From Dictyobacter arantiisoli (lineage in GTDB: Bacteria > Chloroflexota > Ktedonobacteria > Ktedonobacterales > Ktedonobacteraceae), in assembly GCF_008326305.1 (NCBI RefSeq), contig NZ_BIXY01000019.1, forward strand, positions 26,215-90,214: DNA of 64,000 nt, given 5' to 3'. Positions 7,441-16,679 of this stretch are shown in pieces. Position numbers and translations under genes: made by a program. Every line of letters begins with the position of its first letter. Position 1 is the stretch's first letter. Under the pieces are notes generated by a model. The model was not told where the DNA came from, searched no databases, and saw nothing but the letters and a program-made list of their open reading frames with translations.

Positions 7441-8868
7441 ATGACGAGTACTCATTATGATGTCGCCGTGATCGGTGCTGGTCCTGGTGGCTATGTAGCA
7501 GCGATTCGCGCCGCCCAACAAGGTGCCAAAGTGGCAATTGTAGAGAAACAGTATATGGGTGGTACCTGCCTGAATGTGGGCTGCATTCCCTCTAAAGCAA
7601 TGTTACATGTGGCAGAAACACTACACCAACTGGCTTCTATCGAAGATCTAGGAATTACCCTCCCGCAACCTCCTGTCTTTAATATGAAGAAAGCCGTCAG
7701 CTTTAAAGATAAAGTTGTGAAGCGTATGACTGGTGGCGTCAGTTCGCTGATGAAAGCGAATAATATCGACGTTTTTGATGGCCTGGGTACCGTAGATATT
7801 TCAAAGACCGTCACGGTCACTAAAAATGGCGAGCAACAACAATTTAGCGCCGATAAGGTCATCCTCGCTACCGGCTCGGTACCGCTGATTCCGCCCATGC
7901 CCGGTGTGGATGGCGATAAGATCATGAATAGCGATACCTGCTGGAATCTATCCAAGACGCCAGAAAGCCTGATCTGTGTTGGCGGTGGCGTGATCGGCAT
8001 TGAGCTGGCCTGTATGTTCAATGCATTGGGTACGCAAGTCACAGTCATTGAAATGCTGCCAAACATTTTAGCCCCCGTTGATGAAGAGGTCCGTAAATTG
8101 CTGGTACGTATTCTGAGCAAACGCGGCATCAATATCGTCACAGGCACAAAGGTGGAAAGCATCGCGGATGAGAATGGTCAGAAAAAAGTTGTGACCAGCA
8201 CAGATAAGGGTCAGCAAGAATTCTATGGCGAGTATGTTTTGATGGCAGTGAGCCGCCGCGCCAATATCGCCGGTCTGGATAAACTGATTGAACAGGGACT
8301 CGATACCGACCGTGGACGTGTACGCGTCAACGATAAATTAGAGACCAATCTGCCAGGCATTTATGCCATTGGGGATTTGATCCACGGCGCTGGTCTGGCA
8401 CATGTCGCTTCTACGGAGGGTGAGATTGCCGCAGATAATGCTATCGGCCATAGCGCGACGATGAATTATGAGGTGGTGCCAAATCCCATCTATACGTTCC
8501 CTGAAATAGCTTTTGTTGGTCTGACCGAGGCGGCTGCCCGCGAGAAATATTCCGATATCCGCGTTGAACGCTTCCCCTGGGCCGCAATTGGCAAGGCAGT
8601 TGCTATCGACGAAACCGAAGGCTTTACCAAGGTCATCATTGGCAAATACGGCGAATTCCTGGGCGCACATATCATCGGTCCAGATGCAACCAACCTGATC
8701 AGCGAATATTCCCTGGCGATGCGTGGCGAACTGACCGTTGAAGAGGTCAGTGAAACCATCCATCCCCATCCAACCCTCAGTGAAGGCCTGCGTGAAGCCG
8801 TCCTGGCGGTTGAGGGACGTCCTCTGCATATCGGGCCCAAACAGAAACAGGTGGCACGAGCACGCTAA
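7441..8868 (+). CDS. lpdA: Dihydrolipoyl dehydrogenase (E3)
   Basis: 475 residues with AGGAGAAATTC before the ATG. It shows FAD-binding GAGPGGYVAAIRAAQ, redox-active disulfide CLNVGC (Cys43, Cys48), NAD-binding GGGVIGIELACMFNALG, the second FAD motif GIYAIGDL, and the dimerisation domain with catalytic HPHPTLSE near residue 440. It reoxidises dihydrolipoamide on E2 of pyruvate and related dehydrogenase complexes. It stands alone here, 35 kb from the pdhABC operon, so it is probably shared among several 2-oxo acid complexes. A family A element separates it from its likely terminator. Confidence 0.97.
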   Translation: MTSTHYDVAVIGAGPGGYVAAIRAAQQGAKVAIVEKQYMGGTCLNVGCIPSKAMLHVAETLHQLASIEDLGITLPQPPVFNMKKAVSFKDKVVKRMTGGVSSLMKANNIDVFDGLGTVDISKTVTVTKNGEQQQFSADKVILATGSVPLIPPMPGVDGDKIMNSDTCWNLSKTPESLICVGGGVIGIELACMFNALGTQVTVIEMLPNILAPVDEEVRKLLVRILSKRGINIVTGTKVESIADENGQKKVVTSTDKGQQEFYGEYVLMAVSRRANIAGLDKLIEQGLDTDRGRVRVNDKLETNLPGIYAIGDLIHGAGLAHVASTEGEIAADNAIGHSATMNYEVVPNPIYTFPEIAFVGLTEAAAREKYSDIRVERFPWAAIGKAVAIDETEGFTKVIIGKYGEFLGAHIIGPDATNLISEYSLAMRGELTVEEVSETIHPHPTLSEGLREAVLAVEGRPLHIGPKQKQVARAR

Positions 8869-8901
8869 GTTACCTGCCTGATAGAACATGATACGTCTAA
8901 C

Positions 8902-9101
8902 AAAGTGTTTGTTTCCAATACCATCTGGTTTTTGTGGCTCACCTGCTGGCAGGCGCGCGCGCGCCTGCGCCCTTTTTAGTGTATGTTGCTGTAAATGCGC
9001 TTAGCGCATTTACAGCAACATACACTAAAAATTGGTTTGAGCACCAGCGGTGCGAAAAATCATGCACAGAGATCGTGGTGAGCATGGGAATCAAACACTT
9101 T
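8902..9101 (+). repeat. Family A palindromic element, copy A2 (complete, about 200 bp)
   Basis: Ends are inverted: AAAGTGTTTGTTTCC at 8902 and GGAATCAAACACTTT at 9101, 13 of 15 matching. Inside are a GC-rich hairpin (GCAGGCGC/GCGCCTGC), a 59-base perfect palindrome (8973-9031), a GCACC/GGTGC hairpin and the conserved block TTTGAGCACC. No coding capacity. It resembles a MITE, mobilised in trans if at all. Confidence 0.8.
8973..9031. repeat. Perfect 28-bp-arm palindrome in A2
   Basis: Arms 8973-9000 and 9004-9031 match exactly around loop TTA. The arms begin TTTTTAGTGT, as in copy A3, but differ at seven positions that are all compensated in the partner arm. Confidence 0.9.
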
Positions 9102-9117
9102 ATAAGGGTACAATATT

Positions 9118-9169
9118 ATAATAAAGCGGACTGGTATCTTTTTTTTATGATACCAGTCCGCTTTATTAT
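9118..9169. terminator. Perfect palindrome terminator downstream of lpdA
   Basis: Arms 9118-9138 and 9149-9169 are exact inverses with a T-rich loop. It is the likely lpdA terminator, now separated from the gene by element A2. Confidence 0.6.
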
Positions 9170-9209
9170 CGAGCATTCAGCGAAGGTAGATCTATAAAGT
9201 TGAGCTAAT

Positions 9210-9345
9210 CAACGAGATTACTGTATGCTAATTACCATCCATGTCTGCCACAGGAAGAGCAACGCGCTCGGTTACCGGCACTTATGCCACCAATCTCTTT
9301 CACAATCTGCCCTTTGTGGTACAACGTGCCACGCCAGAGGATAGC
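9210..9345 (+). pseudogene. Possible ISL3-type transposase N-terminus relic
   Basis: One frame reads INEITVC, stop, LPSMSATGRATRSVTGTYA then NLFHNLPFVV, faintly like the zinc-finger entry of ISL3 transposases (CPxCxxxSxRVHxRYxRxLxDLP). The cysteines are largely gone and stops interrupt the frame. The match is weak. Confidence 0.22.
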
Positions 9346-9451
9346 AGCTGATTTCGCCCCGTGTCAATGGCAGCGAAACAATCGATCAATTCAAAGCTGA
9401 AATGTCGCCATTTATCGCTTAAAGTGTATCTATCCGACTGCCTTCACGATC

Positions 9452-9913
9452 TTAGCTTTCTAACAGTCCCTGGCGTCTCTTCTCGACCAGTTTTGCCCAG
9501 GCCATCATTTCTAACATAGACAGAGGTAAGGCAAATGTATAGGATTTATCGTGATCAGGCTTGCTGCTGAGCTCAAATTCCAAACGGCGCACATCCATCG
9601 TATTCATTCTGGTACCAGATAAGAACTGTTCAGCCGTGACGGAACTGGAAATAGTGCCTTCATTCTGACGTGCCAGCATATCTTCCATCTCGGCCTCGGA
9701 AGAAGCAAAAAAGACGCGAATTAATTCTTTGGGGATATAACTATAAGCGCGCAATAATGTCAATAAAGCATGTGGAGAGGTCAACAGAGTTGAGCGCCAT
9801 TTCCACACCATATCTTCTGCCACAGCCTGACAATGACTGTGAACCAGTTCTGTCAATTCTCTATTTTCAGTGGACGTTTGCTCTACATAAAAAGCAACAC
9901 GATAATACATCAT
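9452..9913 (-). CDS. Conserved-looking protein of unknown function
   Basis: 153 residues from the ATG pair at 9913, preceded by GAGAGGTAGAG. The open frame extends 16 codons upstream without a ribosome site. The sequence is soluble, mostly helical and slightly acidic, with blocks such as MYYRVAFYVEQTS, ALLTLLRAYSYIPKELIRVFF and EFELSSKPDHDKSYTFALPL. I recognise no motif. The family is unknown and the neighbours (lpdA, tRNA genes) give no functional hint. Confidence 0.6.
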   Translation of the reverse strand: MMYYRVAFYVEQTSTENRELTELVHSHCQAVAEDMVWKWRSTLLTSPHALLTLLRAYSYIPKELIRVFFASSEAEMEDMLARQNEGTISSSVTAEQFLSGTRMNTMDVRRLEFELSSKPDHDKSYTFALPLSMLEMMAWAKLVEKRRQGLLES

Positions 9914-10132
9914 AGAATCTCTACCTCTCAACATATAACCCCTCCGCCAGATACAGGGCAATCAAAAAATTCTCAATGGCGGTTGTGTTCACTAACACTA
10001 TACGCAATATGGTTCCCTTTTTCGAGAGTTTATGTAACCTTTTGGGCCCTTATTTTAGAGCTTGTTAGCTATTTGTGAGAAAGTGAACAAGATGAAATTT
10101 GCCCGATCCCAGAAAATTGATCGTGAAAGGGG

Positions 10133-10161
10133 TTTACAATCAATGCACAGTGTGCTATTAT
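10133..10161 (+). promoter_or_regulatory. Promoter of tRNA-Ala(CGC)
   Basis: TTTACA at 10133-10138, a 17-bp spacer and TATTAT at 10156-10161. Transcription would begin within a few bases of the tRNA 5' end. Confidence 0.6.
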
Positions 10162-10172
10162 CAATCTCGCAC

Positions 10173-10245
10173 GGGGACGTGGCTCAGTTGGTAGAGCGCG
10201 ACAATCGCACTGTCGAGGTCAGGGGTTCGATTCCCCTCGTCTCCA
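10173..10245 (+). tRNA. tRNA-Ala, anticodon CGC
   Basis: Acceptor stem GGGGACG pairs with CGTCTCC including the G3-U70 wobble that marks alanine tRNAs. The D arm is GCTC/GAGC, the anticodon stem CGACA/TGTCG with loop ATCGCAC (anticodon CGC at 10206-10208), and the T arm AGGGG/CCCCT with TTCGATT. Discriminator is A. The 3' CCA is not encoded. It reads GCG codons. Confidence 0.95.
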
Positions 10246-10258
10246 CTTGATCGCACCA

Positions 10259-10281
10259 GCATAGAAAGTGTGTTTCTATGC
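10259..10281 (+). terminator. Hairpin after tRNA-Ala(CGC)
   Basis: GCATAGAAA and TTTCTATGC arms with a 5-base loop. It has no strong T-run. It may mark the tRNA 3' end or a pause. Confidence 0.35.
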
Positions 10282-10291
10282 CATGCGCATC

Positions 10292-10320
10292 TTGCCTATC
10301 GCATACACATATGTTATACT
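10292..10320 (+). promoter_or_regulatory. Promoter of the leuS leader
   Basis: TTGCCT at 10292-10297, a 17-bp spacer and TATACT at 10315-10320. It places the transcript start just before T-box stem I and upstream of tRNA-Ala(GGC). Confidence 0.6.
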
Positions 10321-10537
10321 TTAAGTAACATTCAGAAGCGACGAGCAGGAGTAGTAGGTCGCCCTTGCAACAGAGAGCAGCCGGTTGGTGCGAGACTGCA
10401 TAAGATAGACTGAACTCGCCTGTGAGCAATAAGCATGAAAAAAGAATGTCCTTCATTCTGAAATAATGCTTTTCGGGACGCCCGTTATCGCGTAAACTAA
10501 GAGTAGATCTTGGTTTGGTAGCATACCAGAACAATTT

Positions 10538-10613
10538 GGGCTTGTAGCGCAGCTGGTAGAGCGCCTCCATGGCATGGAGGAGGTCAGGAGTTCGAGTCTC
10601 CTCAGGTCCACCA
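10538..10613 (+). tRNA. tRNA-Ala, anticodon GGC, inside the leuS leader
   Basis: Acceptor GGGCTTG pairs with CAGGTCC with the alanine-specific G3-U70. The anticodon stem is CCTCC/GGAGG with loop ATGGCAT (GGC at 10571-10573), and the T arm AGGAG/CTCCT with TTCGAGT. Discriminator is A and CCA is encoded, unlike the neighbouring tRNA-Ala(CGC). One D-stem pair (G12-A23) is mismatched. No separate promoter is evident between stem I and the tRNA, so it is probably transcribed from the leuS promoter. Confidence 0.93.
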
Positions 10614-10650
10614 ATGCCACCATTGATCGAAAATCAGGGTGGTACCACGG

Positions 10651-10686
10651 AAAAACCTTTCGTCCCTTGCGGATGAAAGGTTTTTT
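10651..10686 (+). terminator. Attenuator terminator of the leuS T-box
   Basis: AAAAACCTTTC and GAAAGGTTTTTT arms (10651-10686) immediately after the T-box. The T-run is formed by the arm itself. Confidence 0.8.
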
Positions 10687-10727
10687 ATTGTTGAGAACAT
10701 ATTACAAGTCACAATGGGGGAGGCCCA

Positions 10728-13202
10728 ATGATTACACGCACCAAATATGATCCCAAAGAAGTTGAGCCAAAATGGCAATCACAATGGGATGCAGATCAGA
10801 TCTATCATGCATCCGATAATTCATCCAAACCCAATTTTTATAATCTGGTCATGTTCCCTTATCCTTCCGGGGATCTCCATATGGGCCACTGGTATAACTA
10901 TTCTCCTTTCGACGCTTATGGCCGTTTCAAACGTATGCAGGGCTATAATGTGATGCAACCCATTGGCTTTGATGCCTTTGGCCTGCCTGCGGAAAATGCC
11001 GCCATCAAACGCGGTATCCAGGCTCGTACCTGGACTCTGTCTAACATTGACAATATGCGCAAGCAATTACGGGCAATGGGCGCTCAATGGGATTGGCAGC
11101 GCGAAGTTGTGACCTGCCAGCCAGAGTACTACAAATGGACACAGTGGCTGTTCTTACAATTCTATAAACAGGGGCTGGCCTATCGGACCAAGGCTCCTGC
11201 GAACTGGTGCTCCAGTTGTAATACCACCCTGGCAAACGAGCAAGTGCTGGCAGATAACACCTGTGAACGTTGCGGCAGCGTGGTGATCCGCAAAGAGATT
11301 GATCAATGGCTACTGAAAATTTCTTCCTATGCTGAGCGCCTGCTGGACTTCGCGGAGGTTGAAGATTGGCCCGAAAAGACCATCACGATGCAACGCAACT
11401 GGATCGGTCGGAGCGAAGGTGCTGAGATTCGCTTTAAAGCCGAGATAGCTGGTCAGCAAGAGGAGATTCCGGTCTTTACAACACGTCCTGATACGATCTA
11501 TGGCGCGACATTCTTTGTGCTGGCCCCTGAACATCCCTGGGTGGAGAAGATTACCACGCCAGAGCAACAGGCTGAAGTTGAGGCCTATGTTGGACAAGCC
11601 CGTCGCATGACTGAGATCGAACGGATGAGTTCAGAGAAAGAGAAATCAGGCGTCTTCACGGGAGGCTATGTCACCAATCCTGTCAGCGGCGAAAAAACAC
11701 CTGTCTGGATTGCCGATTATGTTCTGATGAGCTATGGCGCAGGTGCGATTATGGGTGTACCGGCACATGATCAGCGCGACTTTGAGTTCGCCCGTAAATT
11801 CAGCATTACGATCCGCGAAGTGATTCGCGCTAGCGATGAGGAACCGAGCGATCCCACCACCTGGACTGAGGCCAGAGAGGCCCTGGGGGAACTGGTCAAT
11901 TCTGGTCCTTTCAATGGGACACCTGCTGCAGAAGCAAAGGCACGTGTGATTGACTATATCGAAGAAAAAGGGATCGGCACCCGGAAGATCAATTATCGCC
12001 TGCGCGACTGGCTGATCAGTCGGCAGCGCTATTGGGGCGCACCCATTCCAATCGTCTATTGTCCAGAGCATGGCACGGTCCCCGTACCAGAGGATCAACT
12101 ACCGGTCTGGCTGCCAGAGAACGTGCAATTCAAGGCTACAGGCGAATCTCCACTGCGTTATGAACCAGATTTCGTGAACACGACCTGTCCCGTTTGTGGT
12201 GGTCCAGCAACCCGTGAGGCCGATACCATGGATACGTTTATCGACTCGTCCTGGTATTATCTGCGCTATGCAGATCCTCACAATAGCGAGGTGCCCTGGA
12301 GTCCTGAAAAGATGCAGCAATGGCTGCCTGTCAATCAATATGTCGGTGGCATCGAGCACGCGATCCTGCATCTGCTGTATGCACGCTTCTTCATCAAGGC
12401 CTTACACGACATGGGACATATCACCTTTGACGAACCATTCAAGCGCCTGTTCCATCAGGGTATGGTATTGGGTGCCGATGGTCAGAAGATGTCGAAGTCA
12501 CGCGGTAATGTCGAGGCTCCTGACAAATATGTCGAGAAATATGGAACCGACACAGTACGCTGCTATATGATGTTCATCGGTCCATTTGATGCGGGTGGTT
12601 CCTTCCGTGCCGAAAACCTGGAGGGCATCTGGCGCTTCCTGAATCGCGTCTGGAGTCTGATAGGTGAGAGCTGGATTGATCATCCCAATACGGTTGAGAC
12701 AAAGGATAGTCAGGCTATTGAACGTCTGCGCCATAAAACAATCAAACGTGTTACGGAAGATCTGAAGCATTTCCACTTCAATACCGCACTGGCTGGACTG
12801 ATGGAATTCAATAATGCCCTGATCAAGCAACAGCACAATCCAGTGGCCCAGAGCGCTACGTATCAAAAAGCGCTACAGACCCTGCTGCAACTGCTGGCTC
12901 CATTCGCGCCACATATCACAGAAGAACTGTGGCAGCAGAGCAATCATAAAAACAGTATTCATACCTCCGAGTGGCCCGTCTATGAAGAGGAACTGACCAA
13001 AGATGAAGCGTTTACACTGGTTATTCAATTGAATGGTAAGGTCAGAGAGCGCATTGAAGTCGCCGCTGATATCAGTGAAGAAGAAGTGCGTACACTGGCT
13101 CTGAACAATCCACGTGTGCAATCATTTATTGGGACAGCAAAAATACTCAAAGTCATTTATGTACCAGGCAAACTGGTCAACATCGTGGTCCGCCCTGCTT
13201 AA
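10728..13202 (+). CDS. leuS: Leucyl-tRNA synthetase
   Basis: 824 residues with GGGGGAGG before the ATG. The class I HIGH motif is HMGH (51-54), the KMSKS loop is KMSKSRGN (about residue 587), and the connective CP1 editing domain (about 220-420) carries the [15 protein letters not shown] site that hydrolyses mischarged tRNA. A zinc-ribbon-like cysteine pattern lies in [13 protein letters not shown] and CERCG. The C-terminal domain ends [17 protein letters not shown]. It charges tRNA-Leu and is controlled by the T-box leader upstream. Full length. Confidence 0.98.
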   Translation: MITRTKYDPKEVEPKWQSQWDADQIYHASDNSSKPNFYNLVMFPYPSGDLHMGHWYNYSPFDAYGRFKRMQGYNVMQPIGFDAFGLPAENAAIKRGIQARTWTLSNIDNMRKQLRAMGAQWDWQREVVTCQPEYYKWTQWLFLQFYKQGLAYRTKAPANWCSSCNTTLANEQVLADNTCERCGSVVIRKEIDQWLLKISSYAERLLDFAEVEDWPEKTITMQRNWIGRSEGAEIRFKAEIAGQQEEIPVFTTRPDTIYGATFFVLAPEHPWVEKITTPEQQAEVEAYVGQARRMTEIERMSSEKEKSGVFTGGYVTNPVSGEKTPVWIADYVLMSYGAGAIMGVPAHDQRDFEFARKFSITIREVIRASDEEPSDPTTWTEAREALGELVNSGPFNGTPAAEAKARVIDYIEEKGIGTRKINYRLRDWLISRQRYWGAPIPIVYCPEHGTVPVPEDQLPVWLPENVQFKATGESPLRYEPDFVNTTCPVCGGPATREADTMDTFIDSSWYYLRYADPHNSEVPWSPEKMQQWLPVNQYVGGIEHAILHLLYARFFIKALHDMGHITFDEPFKRLFHQGMVLGADGQKMSKSRGNVEAPDKYVEKYGTDTVRCYMMFIGPFDAGGSFRAENLEGIWRFLNRVWSLIGESWIDHPNTVETKDSQAIERLRHKTIKRVTEDLKHFHFNTALAGLMEFNNALIKQQHNPVAQSATYQKALQTLLQLLAPFAPHITEELWQQSNHKNSIHTSEWPVYEEELTKDEAFTLVIQLNGKVRERIEVAADISEEEVRTLALNNPRVQSFIGTAKILKVIYVPGKLVNIVVRPA

Positions 13203-13212
13203 ACAGATAGTC

Positions 13213-13256
13213 AAAAAAGCACACGGATACCTCTTTTGATATTCGTGTGCTTTTTA
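13213..13256 (+). terminator. Terminator of leuS
   Basis: AAAGCACACG and CGTGTGCTTT arms followed by TTATTTTT, 10 bp after the stop codon. Confidence 0.85.
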
Positions 13257-13822
13257 TTTTTGCTTCCATATAAAGTGTTTGAGGGGAAGAGAGAATCTCC
13301 AAACTATCCTTTTATTTCTCTTCGGGGTGCCCCCATTTCACTACATCAAACGTCTATAGAAGGTAAGATGGAAAGTACTCAAAATTGCCCCTGCATTCTA
13401 AAAATATAGACCCAGATAAACGTGTTAATAAGGGAAGAAACTTTTTTCCGGGAAGGGTGTGGAACCTTTCTTGAACGTCAAACGTATATAGGGCAGATAG
13501 TTCATCTACACTGGCTCAGCAATACAGAGGCAGAATAGATGAGAAGAGACCTACAAATGTGAGCTATTTCACACTGAAACTGTCGCATAGTAGATAGCTA
13601 CTGCGTCCTCTTTCCGCTTATACTTAGCAAAGTGGGAATAAAGTGGTAGGGAAACTGCGCATCGGATGGTACAAAACAGAAACAGATATTTGAAAAAGGA
13701 CTACTTCCCACGTTTACTGTATCAGGGTTCATTTCTCTGGACAGGAGACGGGTACATTTATAAAAAGCGGGAACCATGCAGCGGTGAAATGCCTGTTAAA
13801 GGCATTGGTGGAAGGAACAATT
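13257..13822. other. Non-coding stretch between leuS and a small ORF
   Basis: About 570 bp with no credible frame. A short hairpin AATGCC/GGCATT lies 20 bp before the ribosome site of the ORF at 13823. No RNA family was recognised. Confidence 0.4.
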
Positions 13823-14035
13823 ATGAATACACAGCCTCTAGAAATGGTAAAAAACCCAGGCACTACTGAATCTGAAACAGATATGCTGACTCTGACTGGC
13901 TTCAATCAGGATGAGATTATTTCGCTTCTCTGGCTTCGACAGTGGTATCAACATGGGGGCAGTGACCGGGTAGAAGTGCTACGGCATTTTGAATTTCTGA
14001 AACTGCTTGTAGTAAACGGTAAAGTCGATCTTTAA
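13823..14035 (+). CDS. Small protein of unknown function, 70 residues
   Basis: Start ATG 13823 has GGAAGGAAC upstream. The open frame begins earlier at 13784 without a ribosome site. The sequence runs MNTQPLEMVKNPGTTESETD, then a helical section with LTGFNQDEIISLLWLRQWY and a basic-hydrophobic end HFEFLKLLVVNGKVDL. It is followed by a strong terminator. No motif is recognised. The good ribosome site and terminator support a real gene. Confidence 0.55.
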   Translation: MNTQPLEMVKNPGTTESETDMLTLTGFNQDEIISLLWLRQWYQHGGSDRVEVLRHFEFLKLLVVNGKVDL

Positions 14036-14085
14036 TTTTGTGGGACGCCATATTTATACACAATCCTCTTATTTAGAACCCTGAG

Positions 14086-14121
14086 GCCCGCTACTTGTTA
14101 GAAGTAGCGGGCTTCTTTTTT
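14086..14121. terminator. Strong terminator shared by convergent genes
   Basis: GCCCGCTACTT and AAGTAGCGGGC arms with loop GTTAG, followed by CTTCTTTTTT. It lies between the plus-strand small ORF and the 3' end of the minus-strand synthase gene, whose stop overlaps the T-run. Confidence 0.88.
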
Positions 14122-15085
14122 AGGCCTGGTAATGGGAAGGGGCAACTTTCTGGCGAAGCACATCGTGTGAGCCTTTATTGTAGAGATCAAGCTGCTGCAT
14201 AAACCAGTGTGTTGAAGCGGTTACAAGCTTTGTCTGCAGAGGAACGCTAGCACGCATAGTAAAAACATCAAAATTATTCGCACGAATACGCAGCAAGATA
14301 TGTCGATAGAGCGTCCCACTGAGGCGTACAGCCAACTGACAATCAGCATTGAGCATCTCTATACCAGGCACGGCCGCATCATAATACTCCTCGGCACGCT
14401 GCATCTGAAACTGGATGAGATTCTGAAAAGAAGCGTTAATCACACCTGCCATTAAATCACTTTCGCGATAGTCGAAGCGCTCCAACTCATCCAGAGGGAG
14501 ATAAATGCGTCCATTGCGCGCATCCTCGCCAACATCACGCAAAATGTTTGTCAACTGGAGTGCAATCCCCAGCTCGACGGCATAGTTCAGGGCACGCTCA
14601 TCAGTATAGCCAAAGATCGAGGTAGATAAAAGACCTACCGTGCCTGCGACGCGATAACAATAGAGTCGTAGATCATCGAAGGTGCGATAGCGCGTCTGCG
14701 CCAGATCCATCTCGACCCCCTCCAGTAATTCAAGCACAGGCTTGAGTGGAACAGTATAATGCTGGAGCACATGTTCCCAGGCGCGTAAAATAGGATCATC
14801 GTTAGCAATCCCTTGCTCATACAAATGTATCAGAGCCATGCGCCATTCATCAATGACCCTGACAGGAGAATGTGATCCTTGCAGATGCCCGATGCGGGGA
14901 ACATTCCCCTCTGTCGCTTCATCAACAACATCATCAACCTTCCGACAGAATGCATAAATGGCCCAGATCGCCTGTCTCTTCGCAGGCGGCATAAAAACAG
15001 AGCCCCAATAAAAGGTCTTAGATGCTCGTTGCGTCACCTGACGACAGTGTTCATAGGCATCGCTCACCTGCTGTGCCTGACGCAT
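14120..15085 (-). CDS. Phytoene/squalene synthase family enzyme
   Basis: 321 residues from ATG 15085, chosen because TAGGAGATATGTG precedes it. Two in-frame ATGs upstream (15103, 15112) lack a site. Both aspartate-rich substrate motifs are present: YAFCRKVDDVVDE and LTNILRDVGEDARNGRIYLP, with SKTFYWGSVFMPP at the N-terminus. The family condenses two prenyl diphosphates head to head (geranylgeranyl to phytoene or farnesyl to presqualene/squalene). The sequence looks closer to CrtB-type, but no carotenoid or hopanoid gene is adjacent, so the product is not certain. Confidence 0.88.
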   Translation of the reverse strand: MRQAQQVSDAYEHCRQVTQRASKTFYWGSVFMPPAKRQAIWAIYAFCRKVDDVVDEATEGNVPRIGHLQGSHSPVRVIDEWRMALIHLYEQGIANDDPILRAWEHVLQHYTVPLKPVLELLEGVEMDLAQTRYRTFDDLRLYCYRVAGTVGLLSTSIFGYTDERALNYAVELGIALQLTNILRDVGEDARNGRIYLPLDELERFDYRESDLMAGVINASFQNLIQFQMQRAEEYYDAAVPGIEMLNADCQLAVRLSGTLYRHILLRIRANNFDVFTMRASVPLQTKLVTASTHWFMQQLDLYNKGSHDVLRQKVAPSHYQA

Positions 15086-15476
15086 CACATATCTCCTATT
15101 CATTGTTAGCAACCAGTACTTTCCTGCACCTGACGGTGCTAAAGCTCCAGGTTACTCATAGTGTACTGGATCATTGTGCTTAAAATCCTGAAAAGTGCAT
15201 CTAAAAAGTAAAACGCAGCAATTGCGCACGCGATTGACCCATGGAACAACCTTTTTTAATCTCAACATGAATGCTTACCTGTGCATTCAACATATTCGAT
15301 AAAATAGATGCAAGTTTATGATAGAAATGGGTAACATGTGGCTAAACCACAACAAGAATGACGCATCAAACCTAAGCACTACGATTTGCGTACATATACT
15401 AGAACAATAAATGATCTGCAGACCGTTCAGGCGGTCATTGAAGTATAAAAAATCAACTAATCAGATAAGGATTTCA
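15086..15476. other. Divergent promoter region
   Basis: 391 bp between the divergent synthase and ATPase genes. AT-rich with no frame or RNA seen. Promoters for both genes presumably lie here, but no unambiguous boxes were found. Confidence 0.4.
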
Positions 15477-16664
15477 ATGCGTATCATTCTTTACCTTGGC
15501 AAAGGTGGTGTAGGCAAAACCACCGTTTCTGCCGCAACCGCTGTCCGCTCTGCATTGCAGGGGAAACGGACACTTGTTGTAAGTACAGATCTAGCCCATA
15601 GCCTGGCAGATTGCTTACAAGTAAATCTAACGTCAGAACCCAAAGAGCTAGCCTCTAATCTCTGGGCCCAGGAAGTCAATGTACTGGATGAAATGCGACA
15701 GGGCTGGGGAAAACTGCAAGAATCAATGACCAAAACGCTCAAAAAACAGGGCATTAACGCCGTTCTGGCGGATGAGCTAGCCATGATTCCCGGCATGGAT
15801 GAGATTGTAAGCCTGATCAACATTTATCGCAATGCACGCGATGGAAACTTTGATGTGGTAGTGATTGATGCAGCGCCAACCGGTGAAACGGTGCGCCTCC
15901 TCAGCATGCCAGATACATTTCAGTGGTATGTAGGACGCCTGATGGGCTTGCAGGGGGCAGGTTTTAATCTGGCACGTCCCTTAATCAAAGCCATGCTACC
16001 TGTCTCAACTACGGAGATTATGGATGCGGTAAATGCATTGAGTGAGCGGGTCAAGACGCTACGAGAGGTTCTCAGCGATCCAACTGTCAGTTCATATCGT
16101 CCAGTCGTCAATCCAGAACGCATGGTCATCAAAGAGGCCCTGCGTGCAGAGACCTATCTGGCATTATTCGGCTATCCTATCGATGCAGTTGTCTGCAACC
16201 GTGTAATCCAACCGGGAGACTATCAGGACGCATTTATGCAGGATCTCTATCGTACGCAAGAGAAGCTACGGCAGAGCATCCACACTACATTCGCGCCCTT
16301 GCCAGTCTGGGAAGCCCCTTATCGGTCACGAGAGATTCTGGGTATCGAAGCGCTGGGAAAACTTGCCGACACCATTTTCGGCGACACCGATCCCACACAA
16401 GTTTTCCACAAGGGGCAAGTACAAGAAATTGTACGCGAAGGAGACAGCTATATCCTGCGCCTCCCGCTCCCTCATGTAGAAATGAATAAAGTCGTCATGA
16501 GCAAAAAAGGTGATGAGATGGTGGTGGAAATTGGCAATTTCAAACGCGAAATCTCGCTTCCCAATGTGCTCATCAATCAAGAAGCAACCGTCGCACGTTT
16601 CGTAAATAAAGCCCTGGAAATCCATTTCAGCGCCCCATCCAAGCGCAACAACAAATCAGCCTGA
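15477..16664 (+). CDS. ArsA/Get3-family ATPase
   Basis: 395 residues from ATG 15477 with AAGGA upstream. The deviant Walker A motif GKGGVGKTT is at residues 8-16, switch I follows in STDLAHSLADCL, and DVVVIDAAPTGETVRLLSMP is the switch II/A-loop region. The C-terminal ~80 residues (LRLPLPHVEM, MVVEIGNFKREISLP) are the HSP20-like domain appended to many bacterial ArsA homologues. No arsenite-binding cysteine cluster and no ArsB/ArsD/ArsR neighbours, so arsenic efflux is unlikely. A role in protein targeting or metal handling is conjecture. Confidence 0.87.
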   Translation: MRIILYLGKGGVGKTTVSAATAVRSALQGKRTLVVSTDLAHSLADCLQVNLTSEPKELASNLWAQEVNVLDEMRQGWGKLQESMTKTLKKQGINAVLADELAMIPGMDEIVSLINIYRNARDGNFDVVVIDAAPTGETVRLLSMPDTFQWYVGRLMGLQGAGFNLARPLIKAMLPVSTTEIMDAVNALSERVKTLREVLSDPTVSSYRPVVNPERMVIKEALRAETYLALFGYPIDAVVCNRVIQPGDYQDAFMQDLYRTQEKLRQSIHTTFAPLPVWEAPYRSREILGIEALGKLADTIFGDTDPTQVFHKGQVQEIVREGDSYILRLPLPHVEMNKVVMSKKGDEMVVEIGNFKREISLPNVLINQEATVARFVNKALEIHFSAPSKRNNKSA

Positions 16665-16679
16665 GCACATTACGAAGAA

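Larger units (their letters stand above)
10328..10686 (+). promoter_or_regulatory. T-box riboswitch controlling leuS, interrupted by a tRNA gene
   Basis: Stem I starts near GCGACGAGCAGGAGTAGTAG (10337) and has ACAGAGAGCAGCCGGTTGGTG at about 10370-10390. The specifier is CTC (leucine) at 10415-10417 in the usual GAA-codon context. A stem II/pseudoknot-like part with GACGCCCGTTATCGCG follows (about 10479-10495). The T-box proper, AGGGTGGTACCACGG, is at 10636-10650, then a terminator. A complete tRNA-Ala (10538-10613) occupies the interval before the T-box, where stem III would be. Specifier and antiterminator both fit one leucine-sensing leader for the gene downstream. Confidence 0.88.

Noticed and set aside
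10184..10570. 128-codon minus-strand frame over the tRNA region
   Set aside because: Antisense to both tRNA genes and the leuS leader, which are better supported.
13257..13822. Possible structured RNA before the 70-codon ORF
   Set aside because: Only one short hairpin is visible and no known riboswitch motif was found.
15411..15476. N-terminal extension of the ArsA-type ATPase
   Set aside because: The added 22 codons are basic, unrelated to the family, and lie before the ribosome site of ATG 15477.
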